Source of the DNA: Pseudovirgaria hyperparasitica
Taxonomy: Eukaryota; Ascomycota; Dothideomycetes; Acrospermales; Acrospermaceae
NCBI RefSeq assembly: GCF_010093815.1
Contig: NW_022985561.1
Coordinates: forward strand, 872,045-936,044
Reading direction: 5' to 3'
DNA length: 64,000 nt
Position 1 is the stretch's first letter, and the number at the start of each line of letters is the position of its first letter. Shown here piece after piece: positions 46,723 through 58,537 of this stretch. Position numbers and translations under genes: made by a program. Below the pieces are notes generated by a model that saw nothing but the letters and a program-made list of their open reading frames with translations, did not search any database and was not told the DNA's origin.

Positions 46723-48465
46723 TCATCTTCGCCCTCGTTTCTCTTCGTCCTTCTTCAGCCTCTTCCTGCTCTCATCCGCAATCATCTGACTCAAGTCATC
46801 TTGATCAATACCGCCTCCACCCCATGCACCTGCCGCATCAGCCTTCCTCTGGGCATCGTACTGTCTCTGAAGCTCCTCCTTGCTCAGCTTTCCTCCGTCT
46901 GCCAACGCATCGACGTCGACTGAGACGTCTACATCACCAGCCTTCCGCTTTCTGCCTGAATCGCGACCCAACATTGGCACGTCGGGATCACGCTGCGTGG
47001 CTTTGATATCATACGTGCGATCGGAGCCAAAGAAACCCTTTGAGCGTACATTCTGTTCCTGAACGACCTGATAAAGCTCACGAGGAGGACCGGCATCTGC
47101 GGAACCACGTCTCCCTCCCTTGCCAATGGAAAAGTCGGACGCAATCCTTTCGTCTCTGATTTGCGGTACTGGGATCGGTGCAGGAGACTCGGCCCTTGTT
47201 GTATCTGGAATGTCTCCATCGCTCATATCTACATCTTCGTCTGCGTCGTCATCTTCCTCTTCTTCTTCCTCTTCAGACTCTTCTGGTGGCTGCAATTCTC
47301 CCCATAACGTTTTCTCAACTGGCTCACCTGTCTGCTGCGGCTGCTGCAGGATCGCAGTACCGAAGATGTCACCGCCATACAGAGGTCTATTGAACTCGTC
47401 GACAGGGGGTTTTCCATACCCACCAGGATGAAATCCCCACTGGGCCCCGGGAGGCGGAGGAGCATTCAGGCCTGCTATCTTGAGGGCAGGATATGACGGA
47501 GGTGGGCCGAATCGCTGTTGATTGATGAGCCATGGTGGCGGAGCACCTGGAGGGATATTCAGAGCATCTTTAAGCTCTTCACTTAGCTCACCAGGACGGA
47601 GGTGCCTCAAGTTTGTCTCATACTCCTTTCCTTCGTAGTAGACTTCGCCGTATCGTGTCAACTCGGGCTTCGTCTGAAACTTGAAGAATGCTTCGTATAG
47701 CTTTCCATAGTCAATATCGAGTCGACCCATCTTCGGCGCAACGCGTTCTCTCTGCTTCTGTTTCATAGTCTGCTCAGCTTGTTTCTCAAGAAGTGCGTCA
47801 CGCATCTCTGCAATGCCCGTCTCTTGTATGAACTTTGGTAGTGAGAAAGCCGGTTTTTCCACGCCTCGCTTCGAGGAAAGATACTCGCGTTTCAGTGCCC
47901 AGTGCTGAGGTACTGGTACAACGTTCCTATGGCCCTTGATTGAGACCAGTAGACGAGGGTCTGGAGCGTTGACATCTGTCCATTCCACTAATTCGGGTTT
48001 CTTCACAATTGCTTTCAATTCCGCGATTGACAACATGTTCTGCTGTTTTCGCGCCCTCTTTGAGAGCTTTTTTGCTGACTCGTCCTCCTCGTCTGGGATG
48101 TCATCGTCACCGTCGTAATATATCTCAGCTTTTGCGGGTTCTTTCGTGGCCTCCGCTTCTGGTTGCTCTAATCTCTGAAACACGGATTTGAACTGTGCGT
48201 ATAGAGGATCAGATGGGTCAATCTCGAAAGATACAGCGGCTGAGTGCTTTTCGTCGACATCTGCTGGGTCTGGTGATGGGGAATCACCGCGCACAGATTG
48301 AGGTATCGGTGCTTCTGACTCTGCGCGTAATGATGCCTGGGCGACACGGATATTAGCACTGGTTCGCACAATGTAAGATTTAGAGATATAACTTGCATCC
48401 TTCTTGGCCTTCTGAGCTGCGCGCCGCTTGTGATTCTTATTCTCCTTCTTCTTCGTGCCCGACAT
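46723..48465 (-). CDS. CUS1: splicing factor SF3b subunit 2 (Cus1/SAP145)
   Basis: Cus1 is a component of the SF3b part of U2 snRNP and anchors it near the branch site. The open frame encodes 580 residues. The DUF382 core lies around residues 135-270 (ELVEWTDVNAPDPRLLVSIKGHRNVVPVPQHW is its landmark in pieces: ELVEWTDVNAPDPRL, then NVVPVPQHW). The PSP domain follows (WLINQQRFGPPPSYP, LKIAGLNAPPPPGAQWG, GGYGKPPVDEFNRPLYG). A conserved C-terminal piece is GWGEL-like (LWGELQPPEESEE), with an acidic run after it. An in-frame intron candidate of 72 bases lies near the N-terminus (48392-48321, with GTGCTAATA branch site and CAG acceptor). Its removal would fuse KKDA to KSEAPIPQ and give 556 residues. 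Its GTTATA donor is weak, so both forms are kept open. Family identification is firm. Confidence 0.9.
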   Translation of the reverse strand: MSGTKKKENKNHKRRAAQKAKKDASYISKSYIVRTSANIRVAQASLRAESEAPIPQSVRGDSPSPDPADVDEKHSAAVSFEIDPSDPLYAQFKSVFQRLEQPEAEATKEPAKAEIYYDGDDDIPDEEDESAKKLSKRARKQQNMLSIAELKAIVKKPELVEWTDVNAPDPRLLVSIKGHRNVVPVPQHWALKREYLSSKRGVEKPAFSLPKFIQETGIAEMRDALLEKQAEQTMKQKQRERVAPKMGRLDIDYGKLYEAFFKFQTKPELTRYGEVYYEGKEYETNLRHLRPGELSEELKDALNIPPGAPPPWLINQQRFGPPPSYPALKIAGLNAPPPPGAQWGFHPGGYGKPPVDEFNRPLYGGDIFGTAILQQPQQTGEPVEKTLWGELQPPEESEEEEEEEDDDADEDVDMSDGDIPDTTRAESPAPIPVPQIRDERIASDFSIGKGGRRGSADAGPPRELYQVVQEQNVRSKGFFGSDRTYDIKATQRDPDVPMLGRDSGRKRKAGDVDVSVDVDALADGGKLSKEELQRQYDAQRKADAAGAWGGGGIDQDDLSQMIADESRKRLKKDEEKRGRR

Positions 48466-48858
48466 CGCGACAACTGCCTTGCTAGCAGATGATTAGTAAC
48501 GGCAGTAACTGATCTTTGCAGCACGCAAGCAGTAAGGTGTCCACTACTAACACGAAGGCTTGCGTCAGGATGAGATGTCTGGGCGTTGATGATGATGAAG
48601 GGAGGTTGCGGCGTGTTTGGCGTTTGAAGTTCTTGTACGGAAAGTCGCTAATTGACATGGTCACGTGAGCGTCCTCCGCGAAGATGTTCTAGCGATTTCA
48701 ACTTTATAACTCAACACACATACATAGACACTCAGAATTCTTCGAAGTCAACAGCAACTATAGCCGGAGCTTGTGCTTGGGCTATGTGCTCATACCAGCA
48801 AAACACTCGATGTAATATAAGTCAGGTAACTACTTACACTAATTATGCTTTGCCTCAA
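48466..48858. other. intergenic, SF3b promoter
   Basis: The 393 bases hold the promoter of the SF3b gene and the 3' end of the aldo-keto reductase. A palindromic TCACGTGA lies at 48661-48668, about 196 bases upstream of the SF3b start. Confidence 0.6.
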
Positions 48859-50051
48859 TTAAGTACGGTCATTAACCTCGAACTTGTTAGTATAGAATCC
48901 CCTAAAATGCTTGTTCTCCCCGATTTCTTTCAAACTCTGGATCTCGCTCGGATTCAATTTGAACGTCGCAGCTCTCAGATAGTCACTCAATCTCTGTTCC
49001 TTGGAGCTCGTCGTGATCGGGATGATATCCTGATCTATACACCATCTCAGTAACACTTCTCCTTCACTGACCGCATACTTCTTCGCCAGTCTCGCAAGCG
49101 CCTCGTCCACCGGACCACCAGCAGCTTTGACGATTGGTGTCAATGGCCCGTATGCCGAGGTTGCAACACCGTGCTTCTTGTGCAGTTCAATTAGGGCGTT
49201 ATGTTGAAGGTATGGATGGAACTCGATCTGGTTGATAGCTGGAACGACCTTGGCAGTCCGGAGAAGAACCTCGAAATCTTGTGGACGGAAGTTTGAGACA
49301 CCAATGGATTTAGTGAGGCCCAACGCTTGCACGGCTTCCATTTGAGCCCAAGATTTCTGGATGTCGGCCGGAGAAGATGTCCACCAAGCGTGATGAATGA
49401 GGTATCTAACGGAACGTTAGTGCCTCAATGCCCCCATAAACATCCCATCATACTGCGTACTGGTCAACATAATCCAGCTGTAACTTCTTCAGACTCGCTC
49501 GCAGCGAGCCCTCGACATCAAGAGGGTTATTTATGACTTTAGCGACGACATATAGCTTCGACCTGTCAGTACCACTCTCTTGGATGGCAATGCCAAGTTC
49601 AGCCTCTGTCTTGTACACTGTTCCGATTTGTCAGCTATCATATCTTAGTGTACCTTTAATGGTGGGATAGTGGGAGCTAAGATGGCAATATTACTGACTC
49701 TCACCACCATCAAGATATGTATACCCCATCTCAATTGCTTTCTTGATTGTATCGATTAGAATACGGTCCACCTTAGTATCATCTCCACTCTTGAACCATG
49801 CAGTCCCAGTACCATAACCGAGCTGTAAGTAGAAGCATCAGTATTATTTTCATTGCAAACATTGCGGACACATAGTCCACCATCCATACCTGTGTCATGA
49901 CCTTTGGGCTTGAAACAGATTCAGCCCGTCAGGAATCGACATACGGCGGGGTACCAATGAGCTCAAATACACCAGTATATAAACTTACCATGGGCATGGA
50001 TGTTCCATCGTTGAGCTTGAGGCTCGGAATCGGAGTATAAATCTTTGCCAT
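48859..50051 (-). CDS. aldo-keto reductase
   Basis: This NAD(P)H-dependent oxidoreductase reduces aldehydes or ketones; its substrate is unknown. The four-exon model is 50051-49989, 49822-49699, 49617-49461 and 49405-48859. It joins in frame to 296 residues, near the usual size. The TIM-barrel active site is seen as Asp59 and Tyr64 in LDGGEMYKTEAELG, Lys89 in VVAKVINN and His119 in YLIHHAWW. The family requires a five-residue spacing from Asp to Tyr. That spacing decided the intron-2 donor: GTCAGT rather than the overlapping GTGAGA six bases earlier. A substrate-loop region follows (SIGVSNFRPQDF, NQIEFHPYLQ), then the cofactor-binding stretch near residue 240-260 (IPITTSSKEQRL). The first intron is long, about 166 bases. 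There is no signal peptide, so the enzyme is probably cytosolic. The model is sound except for minor donor uncertainty. Confidence 0.9.
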
Positions 50052-50800
50052 GACTGGGAAGGCTGAAAGAGATGGTAATTAGAGTGGAAACAAACAGACT
50101 TCGGTCTAGGCAAATGGTATAATTTATTGACGGGCGAATATCTCGGTGTGAGTCACCTAAACAATTTATCTTCTAGGTCTGCTGTGTATACCCAAGCTCG
50201 CCGCTCCGTTCATCTAGAGATCTACAAAAGAAAAGATATCTGGATTACTGTGCACACCTCACGCGTGTAGTGGCGCATATGACGTAAAGTGGGCCTGCCT
50301 AAGCACATCCCACTTTCATAGGTGTTCGGAAGGTCGTAGGCGGCGCTGCTGTCGAATGGTATTTAGATGTCACTAAAGTTAAGGCGAGGCCTGTCTTTGA
50401 ATATGTAAAGGTAAAGACAACGCCCGCGTCATACATATTACTATTAGTAATGGTGACTTATCAGTACCGACGCCTACAGTACGAACAATGATAGCCGCCC
50501 ATATGTACTCCATCCCGTGATGGAAGTATTGGCTTACTCAGTAGAATAGAAGCGCAGCGAATAAAATAAAGTAAGTTGGTATCACAGGCCCTTTAGACCA
50601 TAGCGAGGACTTCTCCCCATAAAAATCGACCGCAAATCACAATTCACCGCCCAGCTACCGCATAAGACATTACAGTATTACAGTAAGTTCACAGCGGCAG
50701 GGATGCTATTGCGCATCGATACGTAAGCATCAATCCTCCCAACGCCGGTTTCAGAGTGTATGGGTGTTCTAATTGTAGTCCGACCGATAGGAGTGGTCCT
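50052..50800. other. intergenic, reductase promoter and H+-ATPase 3' flank
   Basis: The 749 bases separate two minus-strand genes. No coding region or clear motif beyond AT-rich stretches was recognised. Confidence 0.55.
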
Positions 50801-53722
50801 TTAGGCACTCTTTTCGTGTTGCGTAGAGACTCTCTGAAGCGATACAACTGTGAAGAATTAATATTTATGGTCATCGCGCCATATGATGGAACTTACCAAA
50901 ATCTTCGTTAACCCTGTGTTCCCGTTTCTTCTTTCGAATGTTACCATGCATAAGGTTGTTAAAACCGGCGCTTCGTTGGCATAGATAGTATACGCCAGCA
51001 CAAGCACAGAATATAATGAACGACATCGCCCAGACGCGGACCACCGTAACTATGGACGTTTGGCCACCGACAAACCATCCAAACAGACAGAAGAAAGTAG
51101 CGAGAATATCGACTAAGAGAATGGCACCCGTGAGCTGCCACGATGGAATAGACGACCAAAAGGGCCCGTTAGCCCGGGTGATGAAGATGAGCCAGTTCTG
51201 GGTGAGACAGATCTCTAAGAAGAGAACTGGATCGCGGATTCCGAAGTTCTGAACGATGCCTCCTGTTTGGGGAATTCCTTGTTCATTACTTGTGATGTGA
51301 CCGAACATGGAGGTTAAAGTAAGCCAGGTGCCAATGGAAAGGATTATACCGAGAAGTACGGACATACCCCAAAGTTTAGGTAAATTCCAATTGACTGGTA
51401 GCTTTGCGTAAGGGGCGTTGTCATAGGCAATGGCGAGTGTCGCAATGTCGGCGAAAATAGCGATGAATACAACAAGGGACAGATTTAGCGAAGTGTTGAG
51501 AATGGCGATCCAGAGACCTAGAAATATCTCCAAGTGGATGGATAACGCGATACGATAAACCACGTACGCATACATACGATGGAAAATCTGTCGCGATGTT
51601 TTCAAAGCATCAATGATTGCTGAGAGACCAGGAGCCAAGAAAACAATGTCGGCAGCGGACCGTGCTGCATCAGAGGCACCCTGCACGGCAATTCCAGTAT
51701 CAGCCTTTTTCAAAGACGGAGCGTCATTGACGCCGTCACCTGTCATAGCAACCAAAAAGCCACGGCTCTGAAGAATGTCTACGACATTGTACTTGTGTTG
51801 AGGAAAGACTTCAGCGAATCCGTCTGCAGCTTGAACGAAATCGTAGACTTCTGACCCGGGCATTTCGCCACCACCACCAAGACCTAGACGTTCAGCATTA
51901 TATACGTGATCTCCGAGACCGAGCTGACGTGATGTCTCGCGAGCGATTCCAACAGCATCGCCTGTCAACATCTTGATTTGCAGGCCCAAGTTTTTCGCCT
52001 CGTTGATGGTTCGAGCGGTGTCATGGCGAGGTGGGTCAGAGCATGGCATGATGCCCAAAATCTCCCATGGCTCGCCTGTGCGCTTCCGAGCAACACCGAG
52101 AGAGCGAAAACCACGAGCGGCGAATTCGGCGACCTTGTTCTTATAGGCTTCCTCGATATCAACAGGAATGGGATGGTCGACCTCGACCGTTTTAAGAACG
52201 AAGAGAGGAGCACCTTTGATGCAAACAATCTGTTCTCCACCGGGTGCTTCTACCAGAGCTTTAACTTTCTTCGACACCGGGTCGAAAGGGGTGAATTGAA
52301 CCACTCTGTACTTGGAAAGGACACTCTTCGCACGTGGGTAGTACTTCAGTGCCTTGAGAAATGCTTTGTCAATGGCATCAATGCCCTTTTTCTTCCGCGA
52401 GGCAGCCAAACAGGCTGTAAGCATGAGATCGTCAGGTTCAACACCCTCGACGACGTAGGGTTCGGCGAGAGAAAGTTTGTTCTTCGTCAAGGTACCAGTT
52501 TTGTCTGAGCAAAGTATTTGCACTCCTGCCAATGACTCGATGGCAGAGAGCTTCTGGACAATGGCCTGCTTTCGAGCAAGGTAGGCAGCACCTACAGCCA
52601 TAGTGGTGGTGACTACGGCTGGAAGACCGACAGGCACGCCAATGATGGTGATGGCTAGGGTAAAGCGAAGAATCTGAACGATTCCATTCGAGCGGTAAAA
52701 CGATGCTATCCATACGACCGAGAGAGTAACGACTACGAGGATCAGCAGAATGACTCCAATGCCATTCAACACCTCAGTGAAGTGGCCAGTCCCAGAGCTA
52801 GCGGAGGCGACCAGGGAGGCTGCACGGCCGACAAAAGTTGAGTCTCCTGTAGCTGTGATTATCATGAACGCAGTACCTCTCTTCACCATAGAAGACTGGT
52901 AGCAAACATCTTTGACATGTTTGTCAACAGCTAGAGACTCCCCGGTGATGGACGACTGATCTACTTGGATGAAGGCATCCTCACTTATGATACGGCCGTC
53001 AGCAGGAATGATAGCGCCCTCCTCGACTTGTAGAAGATCTCCAGGGACAAGCTCAGTGGCTTCGCATTCTATGAGTTGGCCTTCGCGGTAGACAATGGCT
53101 TTGAGGGCAAGGGTCTTCTTCAGCTCCTCGACAATGGAGCCGGCCTGGTATTCCTGGATGAAACCAACCATAGCATTTAGCAGTAGCAAAGCGATTATGA
53201 CGCCAAAATCAACCCAGTCCTACATGAGCGGATTAGTGACAGCGCGTGATACAAGGGCCGATTTTGGCTTACCTCCAGACCCGCAGCGAGAATGGCGGCG
53301 GCCTCCATAACGAATTGTATGGGGCCGACAAAGTACATAAGAAACTTGAGGGCCAGGTTCTCCTTCTCTTCCTTCATTTGATTCAGACCAAATTTCCTTC
53401 TCCGAGCCAAGACTTCTTGCTCAGTCAAACCCATGCTTGTGTCTGTCTGTAGGAAGTCTTCTGATACGAAACGTGCACCTCCGGGTTGCGTATCTTCCTC
53501 GTCTTCGATGTCTATATTCTCGTCGACCGATTCGAGCTCTTCAATCAGTGCATCAATATCCTCTTCCTCCTCCTCTTCATCCAGGGCAGCGTATGCCGCG
53601 CGAACGTGCTGGGTAGGGAGTCCGCGAGGCCTTTCATCCGAACTGGAACCCTTCTTCTCGTCGAACTGACCGGATGGCACGTCGGTGCCAAGGTGATTAG
53701 GTGTAACATCATCGCTAGCCAT
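50801..53722 (-). CDS. PMA1: plasma-membrane proton-pumping P-type ATPase Pma1
   Basis: Pma1 pumps protons out through the plasma membrane and energises nutrient uptake. Three exons, 53722-53273, 53219-50897 and 50847-50801, join in frame to 939 residues. I chose the ATG at 53722 because the open frame farther upstream starts only with TTG. The N-terminus has an acidic stretch (about residues 45-80, [17 protein letters not shown]). The core holds TGES (actuator), [11 protein letters not shown] with the phosphorylated Asp389, and the hinge [15 protein letters not shown], plus about ten membrane segments. The last exon is only 47 bases. It encodes the regulatory tail ending [10 protein letters not shown], the match of the yeast autoinhibitory C-terminus whose Ser/Thr pair is glucose-regulated. 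Without this exon the frame ends in a false tail at 50871. Identification is firm. Confidence 0.97.
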
Positions 53723-54488
53723 GATTGATGGCTCGACGACACGACGCGACGGGCGTAGTGATTGTCGTCGAGTCAACGGCAGCGTGGTGTAGACTTGTAG
53801 AGAGGGATGAGTGAGGCAGTAAATTGCAGAGCCGGGCGCGGCGTAGGATGAGAGCTTGGCTTGAGAACGGGCCGCTTGGTGGCGGTGCGGAGATGCCTTG
53901 TTAGATGATGATCGCGTTGGCTACTATGCTGCATGAACGTGCATGTGCAGGTGCATGCAGGTGATGCTTAATTATATAGCAATGCACAACAGATAATAAA
54001 ATCACAGACGGAAGAGAAACGGACGACGGGTCTGAAGGAGTTGAAAGACGACGATGGGAAAGACGAGGACATGAGAAACTTCTCACGTGTGGAAGGAAGA
54101 AGACACCTCAGGCAGCCGGCGCTGGCGTAAGTAGCGAGCGCATCCGGCACATCACGCAGTTGCGGCCCCCAATCCTAGCCGCAGTAGCCTTTGAGAAAAA
54201 TAGGTTTATTAATACCTCATGTGATTTCAATCATTTCCGCACCCAACGAGTGTCTACTGTTGACACCTTAGACACTCTTCGATATAATTAGTGCATTGAA
54301 GGCCATCTATCGTTGAGAGACAATAGTCACCTCCGGTGAGCTGCTGGACAGTCGATTACGACTTCGCTTTCACTTTCATTATCATGATATACCTCGATTC
54401 ATGTACTCAAAAAACGACCATAGAGCTTTCATACATCGTCGGGAAACGGCAAACCTTGAGTCTGTGATGAAACAATGGATGGCACAAA
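53723..54488. other. intergenic, H+-ATPase promoter
   Basis: The 766 bases include the promoter of the H+-ATPase gene, with a CACGTG at 54084-54089 (about 361 bases upstream), and the 3' flank of the acyl-CoA dehydrogenase. Repeated CAGGTGCATG-like and TGCATGAACG strings are present near 53930-53965. No coding region was recognised. Confidence 0.55.
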
Positions 54489-55839
54489 CTATAGTTTGCT
54501 CTCGCTTTTACGTCCTCCGAACCCAAACAGATATGCCGCAATTTTCCTCATTTGAATCTCTTCGCTGCCCTCCGTGATACGATACCTACGATGGTGCCTC
54601 CAGATGTGCTCAAACGGCTTGTGTCTGCTATATCCATTCCCGCCATGCACCTGAATTGCCCTGTCCGCTGCTTCGGTGCATAACCTATTCGCCCAGTAGT
54701 TGCACATCGACACTTTATCCCCTAGCCTCTTCTCCACTTCGACGTGATCCATCGAGTCCATAAGTGCTGCTGTTTGCCTGATTAGCAAACGCAACATGGA
54801 AGCTTGCGTGTGTAGTTCGACGAGTGGAAATTGGATGCCTTGGTTGTGGGAGAGCGGCGTGCCAAATGGCTTGCGTTGGTTTGCGTATGCGACTGATTCG
54901 TTGATGCAGTATACGGCCGCACCGAGTGAAGAAGCTGCTTGTCGGATACGATTCTCGTGTACGAAGGCCTGCGCGACTGCGAGGCCATTATCAAGAGGAC
55001 CCATCACTGCGGTCGAAGGCACCCAGACGTTGTCGAGAGTAATCGTTGCGTGATCGGTAGGCATGTTGAGTGTCCTGCTATGGTCAACATGACGTTCCAA
55101 TCCCTGCTGCTCATTCCACTGACCACTCAAAGCTATCCACCTTCAAACCTGTCGTATCTCTCGGAACGACAAAACAACTGATCCCTTTTGCCTGTCCATC
55201 TTGACCACTCGTCCTTGCGAAGATGAAACAATGCGTGGCAACATGCATACCTGTCTGCCACCTCTTTCCACCATTTATCCTCCACCCGGCAACCCCGTTC
55301 CTGATCTCCTTCACTGCTTTTGTTTCCATATGCGTCGCATCACTGCCATGATCCAACTCCGTTAACCCGAACGTAATCCTGACTTGCCCTTTCAACCGCC
55401 CTTGGATCAACTCCTTCTTCTGCTCCTCCGACCCAAAATGCTGCACCATGACCACATCTGGAAAGTTTCCTACGATACTATGCTCATTCTGCAGGTCATT
55501 GAACAGTCCTAGGCCTTTGGATGCCAGATGCTCGCGGATGACAGCCATCCACAGATTTGCACCACGTGCGGAAGATATGTTTTGTCCGCCATACTGCTCA
55601 GGCAGCGAGAAGCGAAAGAAGCCAGCTTCATCAGCTAAACGGCGAGCTTCGCCCAGCAGTGCTTCCCAGTCGTGGCGTGGGAGGCCACCGGCGTCCCAGT
55701 CAGTGCGGGCGTGTTCACGGCGGTGATCGAAGAAGCGGTTGTTGTCGTCCCTGGCTTGAAGTGGTGCAATTTCGGAGTCGATGAAAGTGTCGATGTCTTT
55801 AAGGTATTGTATCAATTCTGGAGGAAGGGAGAAATCCAT
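54489..55839 (-). CDS. acyl-CoA dehydrogenase with peroxisomal SKL tail
   Basis: This FAD enzyme oxidises acyl-CoA to enoyl-CoA. Two exons, 55839-55124 and 55074-54489, join in frame (433 residues) with a 49-base intron whose donor is GTCAGT. The join restores FEWTLNMPTDHATITLDNVWVP. The family order is complete: an N-terminal helical domain, the beta domain with FGLTELDHGSDATHM, and the C-terminal helical domain with GNGYSRHKPFEHIWR and the catalytic-base segment RITEGSEEIQ. The C-terminus is KSESKL, ending in SKL, the canonical type 1 peroxisomal signal. No mitochondrial presequence is seen, since the protein begins MDFSLPPELIQYL. So a peroxisomal location resembling the ACAD10/11-like group is inferred. 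A mitochondrial or cytosolic alternative is not excluded. The neighbours give no pathway context. Confidence 0.93.
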
Positions 55840-56473
55840 GATTGCAGGCTGGCGTAATTAAGACGGAACCTTCATGGGTAATTAAACCGAGTGTAGAAGT
55901 CAATCGGCGAGGTATTAGCTTATTTCGTTGTGCCGTAATCCCAAATGATGTCCGTACATTCTTACACTCTGCCTTGGCTGACATAAATAATTGTATACTG
56001 AACCTTAGAGTCGAAACCGTCCTTGCTCAGGTTTTAATATAGTTGATGATTGATCTCTAGCTCCGCATCCTCACACGGCCAGGATACAGGAGCGGGGAAG
56101 CGAGGTAGCGGCTACTGATCCTCGGTCAACGCCATGGGGCAAAATATTGAACGCTTCATCAAACAATTCATGAGCGACGGTGCTACATGACGTTGGCACC
56201 TGTGCTGAGTTGCATAGCAATCAGCCTAGGGATGAAGTGCGACTCTGGAGCAAAAGCCTATCAATAAGAAAGCCACTGACATAAATAGGAAATCAGATGC
56301 TTTTTATACATTTTAATTGTACATACACGTGTTATATTTTTGTTATTGCCTTGGTGCTTTTCCAGACCCTGAACTCCTGTCGCTGTGCAATTCAATGGGT
56401 ATCGTATAATGACAGGGCGGCGAGCGGACAGCAGCCCTGCCCAGTAAAAGAAGAGAAATTGTCGAACAATTAT
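55840..56473. other. intergenic, dehydrogenase promoter and Rpc82 3' flank
   Basis: The 634 bases contain no recognised gene. The left end is the dehydrogenase promoter. The rest is AT-richer sequence, for example 56280-56345, and is likely the Rpc82 3' flank. Confidence 0.55.
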
Positions 56474-58537
56474 CTAAGCATCCTCGTCGGTAGGCCTGAG
56501 ATAAGGCATTTGGTAGTCCCGGAGTACTGCTACCAAATCATCCTGTCGAGAAAGCTGAGCCAAAAGCTGCTCTTCGGTTTCCATCCACGAGCGTAGCGCA
56601 TTTTTTTCGATAATTGTGAGTAAATCGTCCTCGTGTCCCACAACATCACTTCGTTCGGCTTTGTCAATTACCGGCTGTACGACAGACTTCTCGGACTTGA
56701 TCCGCTGAAGGATGCGGCTCATGCTCTTGTATACGTCGGTCAAGATCAGTTGCCTGCAGCGATCCTCATCGAAGAACCACAGATAGAGAGTACGGCTTGG
56801 CTGGCGCGAATTGTCCTTCGGTATCTCTTGATTCTCGACGTATCCAGCTCCTTGCATTTGGCCAAGAGTGCTGCGTAGCTCCCTTGTGCGTAACAATGCG
56901 TAGGTGGAGATTTGCTTTTCATCAAGCTTTCCTTTGTCTTTCATAATTCGCATTGCCATAGCAGCGTAGTCCCCAAACTTGTCCTTAATGGTGGTCTCGA
57001 TATCATGTGACAGAAGCTGTTGTGTGAGAGACCGATAGTTAACTTTCCATTTGCCGCGGCCGACATTGGTGATGAAATGTCGTGGATCAGCGGCAAGCAG
57101 TTCCAGCTGCTGTTCAATAGATTGAGCCCGTCTTTGCTCATCTGTAAGGTTCTGCTCTGCTTCCCTTTCCGCTTCTCTTGCTGCTTCACTTCCTTCCCCA
57201 TCATGGCTACGATGATGTCCATTGACTCCATTCGCCCTCTCTGCCTCACGCTTTTTCGGCTTTCCTAAAGACAGATCCATCTTCTCTTTCGCCAATGCAT
57301 TCATGATGGCACCCGTATTGACGTACGGAGCACGTTCCATCTCATCGTCTTGAGAGACTGCCAAAGAAAGCTCATCTCGACACCGCATGACATTATCTTC
57401 TAAACATCTCAGAAGCGCTTCGTATACTTTCGCAGTGGCAGAACCAATATATCGTGTCGCGAACTCGACCAGACGTTGATTGCGCATAGCGACTTCGCAT
57501 TTCTCTATGTTGATACGGAAAGCAGTCTCGTCCTGTCGATCTATTAATTATGGTCAGGCAATTGGGGCTCCTTAACTCACATCGAACAGGCTAGGGGCAT
57601 CTGCCTGCTCATCATCGCTATCACTCATGGCGGCGATTGCTCGATTGCCATTGACTCTTCTTTTCTTGCGGGCTGGTGCATCTCCGTCGTTGAGGAGTGA
57701 CTCTAAATTTTGCAAATTAAGCTTTCCACTCTTTTTTTGGGCGCGACCCTCCCCGTCCCTCCACTTTCGCTTCAAGTCGTTTACTTTTATTTTACGGTCA
57801 TTATCCTTCTTAGAATCCTTCGGATGCTCCTTCAACCAGTCAGACCGTACAATGCGCTCGGCTTCATTGTGTAGATCTTCAGGTGGCGTGAAGTGTTTCT
57901 CGTCAACGCGAATAATATACCCGCCCTGCTCAAGTTCGCGGATTTTCGAGTGCAGTTGCGCATTAGTCTGGATAAGGTCTTCCTCGGCAAAGGCAGGAGT
58001 ATGCCCGTTGGCTGTGTTGCGCTTCTTCTTTTGAACTCCGTAAGCCTCTGCCATATCCTTGACTCTGACGTGTCCCAGAAGGAGTAGATTTGTCGCTATG
58101 CCGCCACTGGCTTCGCCATATCGGTCTTCGATGATCTGCACGATCTTGCCCGAACGGACGAGACCATAAGCATGTTGCCAATTGGCTTCGTAGAAAGTTA
58201 TGTCGTCATCTTCTGGTGTGTAATGGAGAATGAGGTGCTGTTGTATCAGTACAGCCAGACCATGCTTCAGATGGCGGACCGTAAGGCTTGAATATTTCAG
58301 TAATCCTTGTAAAGACAGCCGTCCGTAATGTATAAGGATTGCGAATACGCGCTACAAGTACATGTTAGCTGCAAATGCCCTTTACACGAAGGTAGTACAC
58401 ATAAAGCACGTACCGAGCATAGTTCACCATAGAGGTCGTCGACTAGCAGTGTGCAGAGCTCCGAAAGAGGCTATTGCGCGTGTCAGTATAGGTGGCTTTC
58501 ACAGAAATGGAAGTTGAGGCTGCAGTACCTGAGACAT
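56474..58537 (-). CDS. RPC82: RNA polymerase III subunit Rpc82 (RPC3)
   Basis: Rpc82 belongs to the Rpc82-Rpc34-Rpc31 subcomplex, which helps open the promoter and contacts TFIIIB. Four exons join in frame to 631 residues, the usual length: 58537-58529 (9 bases, encoding MSQ), 58470-58414, 58351-57581 and 57532-56474. The first introns are 58 and 62 bases and the third is 48. The N-terminal winged-helix part is recognisable: SELCTLLVDDLYGELC, HYGRLSLQGLL, VRHLKHGLAVLIQQHL and EANWQHAYGLVRSGKI. An acidic/basic linker (about residues 180-250) is followed by the later winged-helix modules (DKGKLDEKQIST, RTLYLWFFDEDRC). The very short first exon is unusual but is supported by the conserved sequence right after the splice. 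It diverges from QCR2 over 301 bases. Confidence 0.94.
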
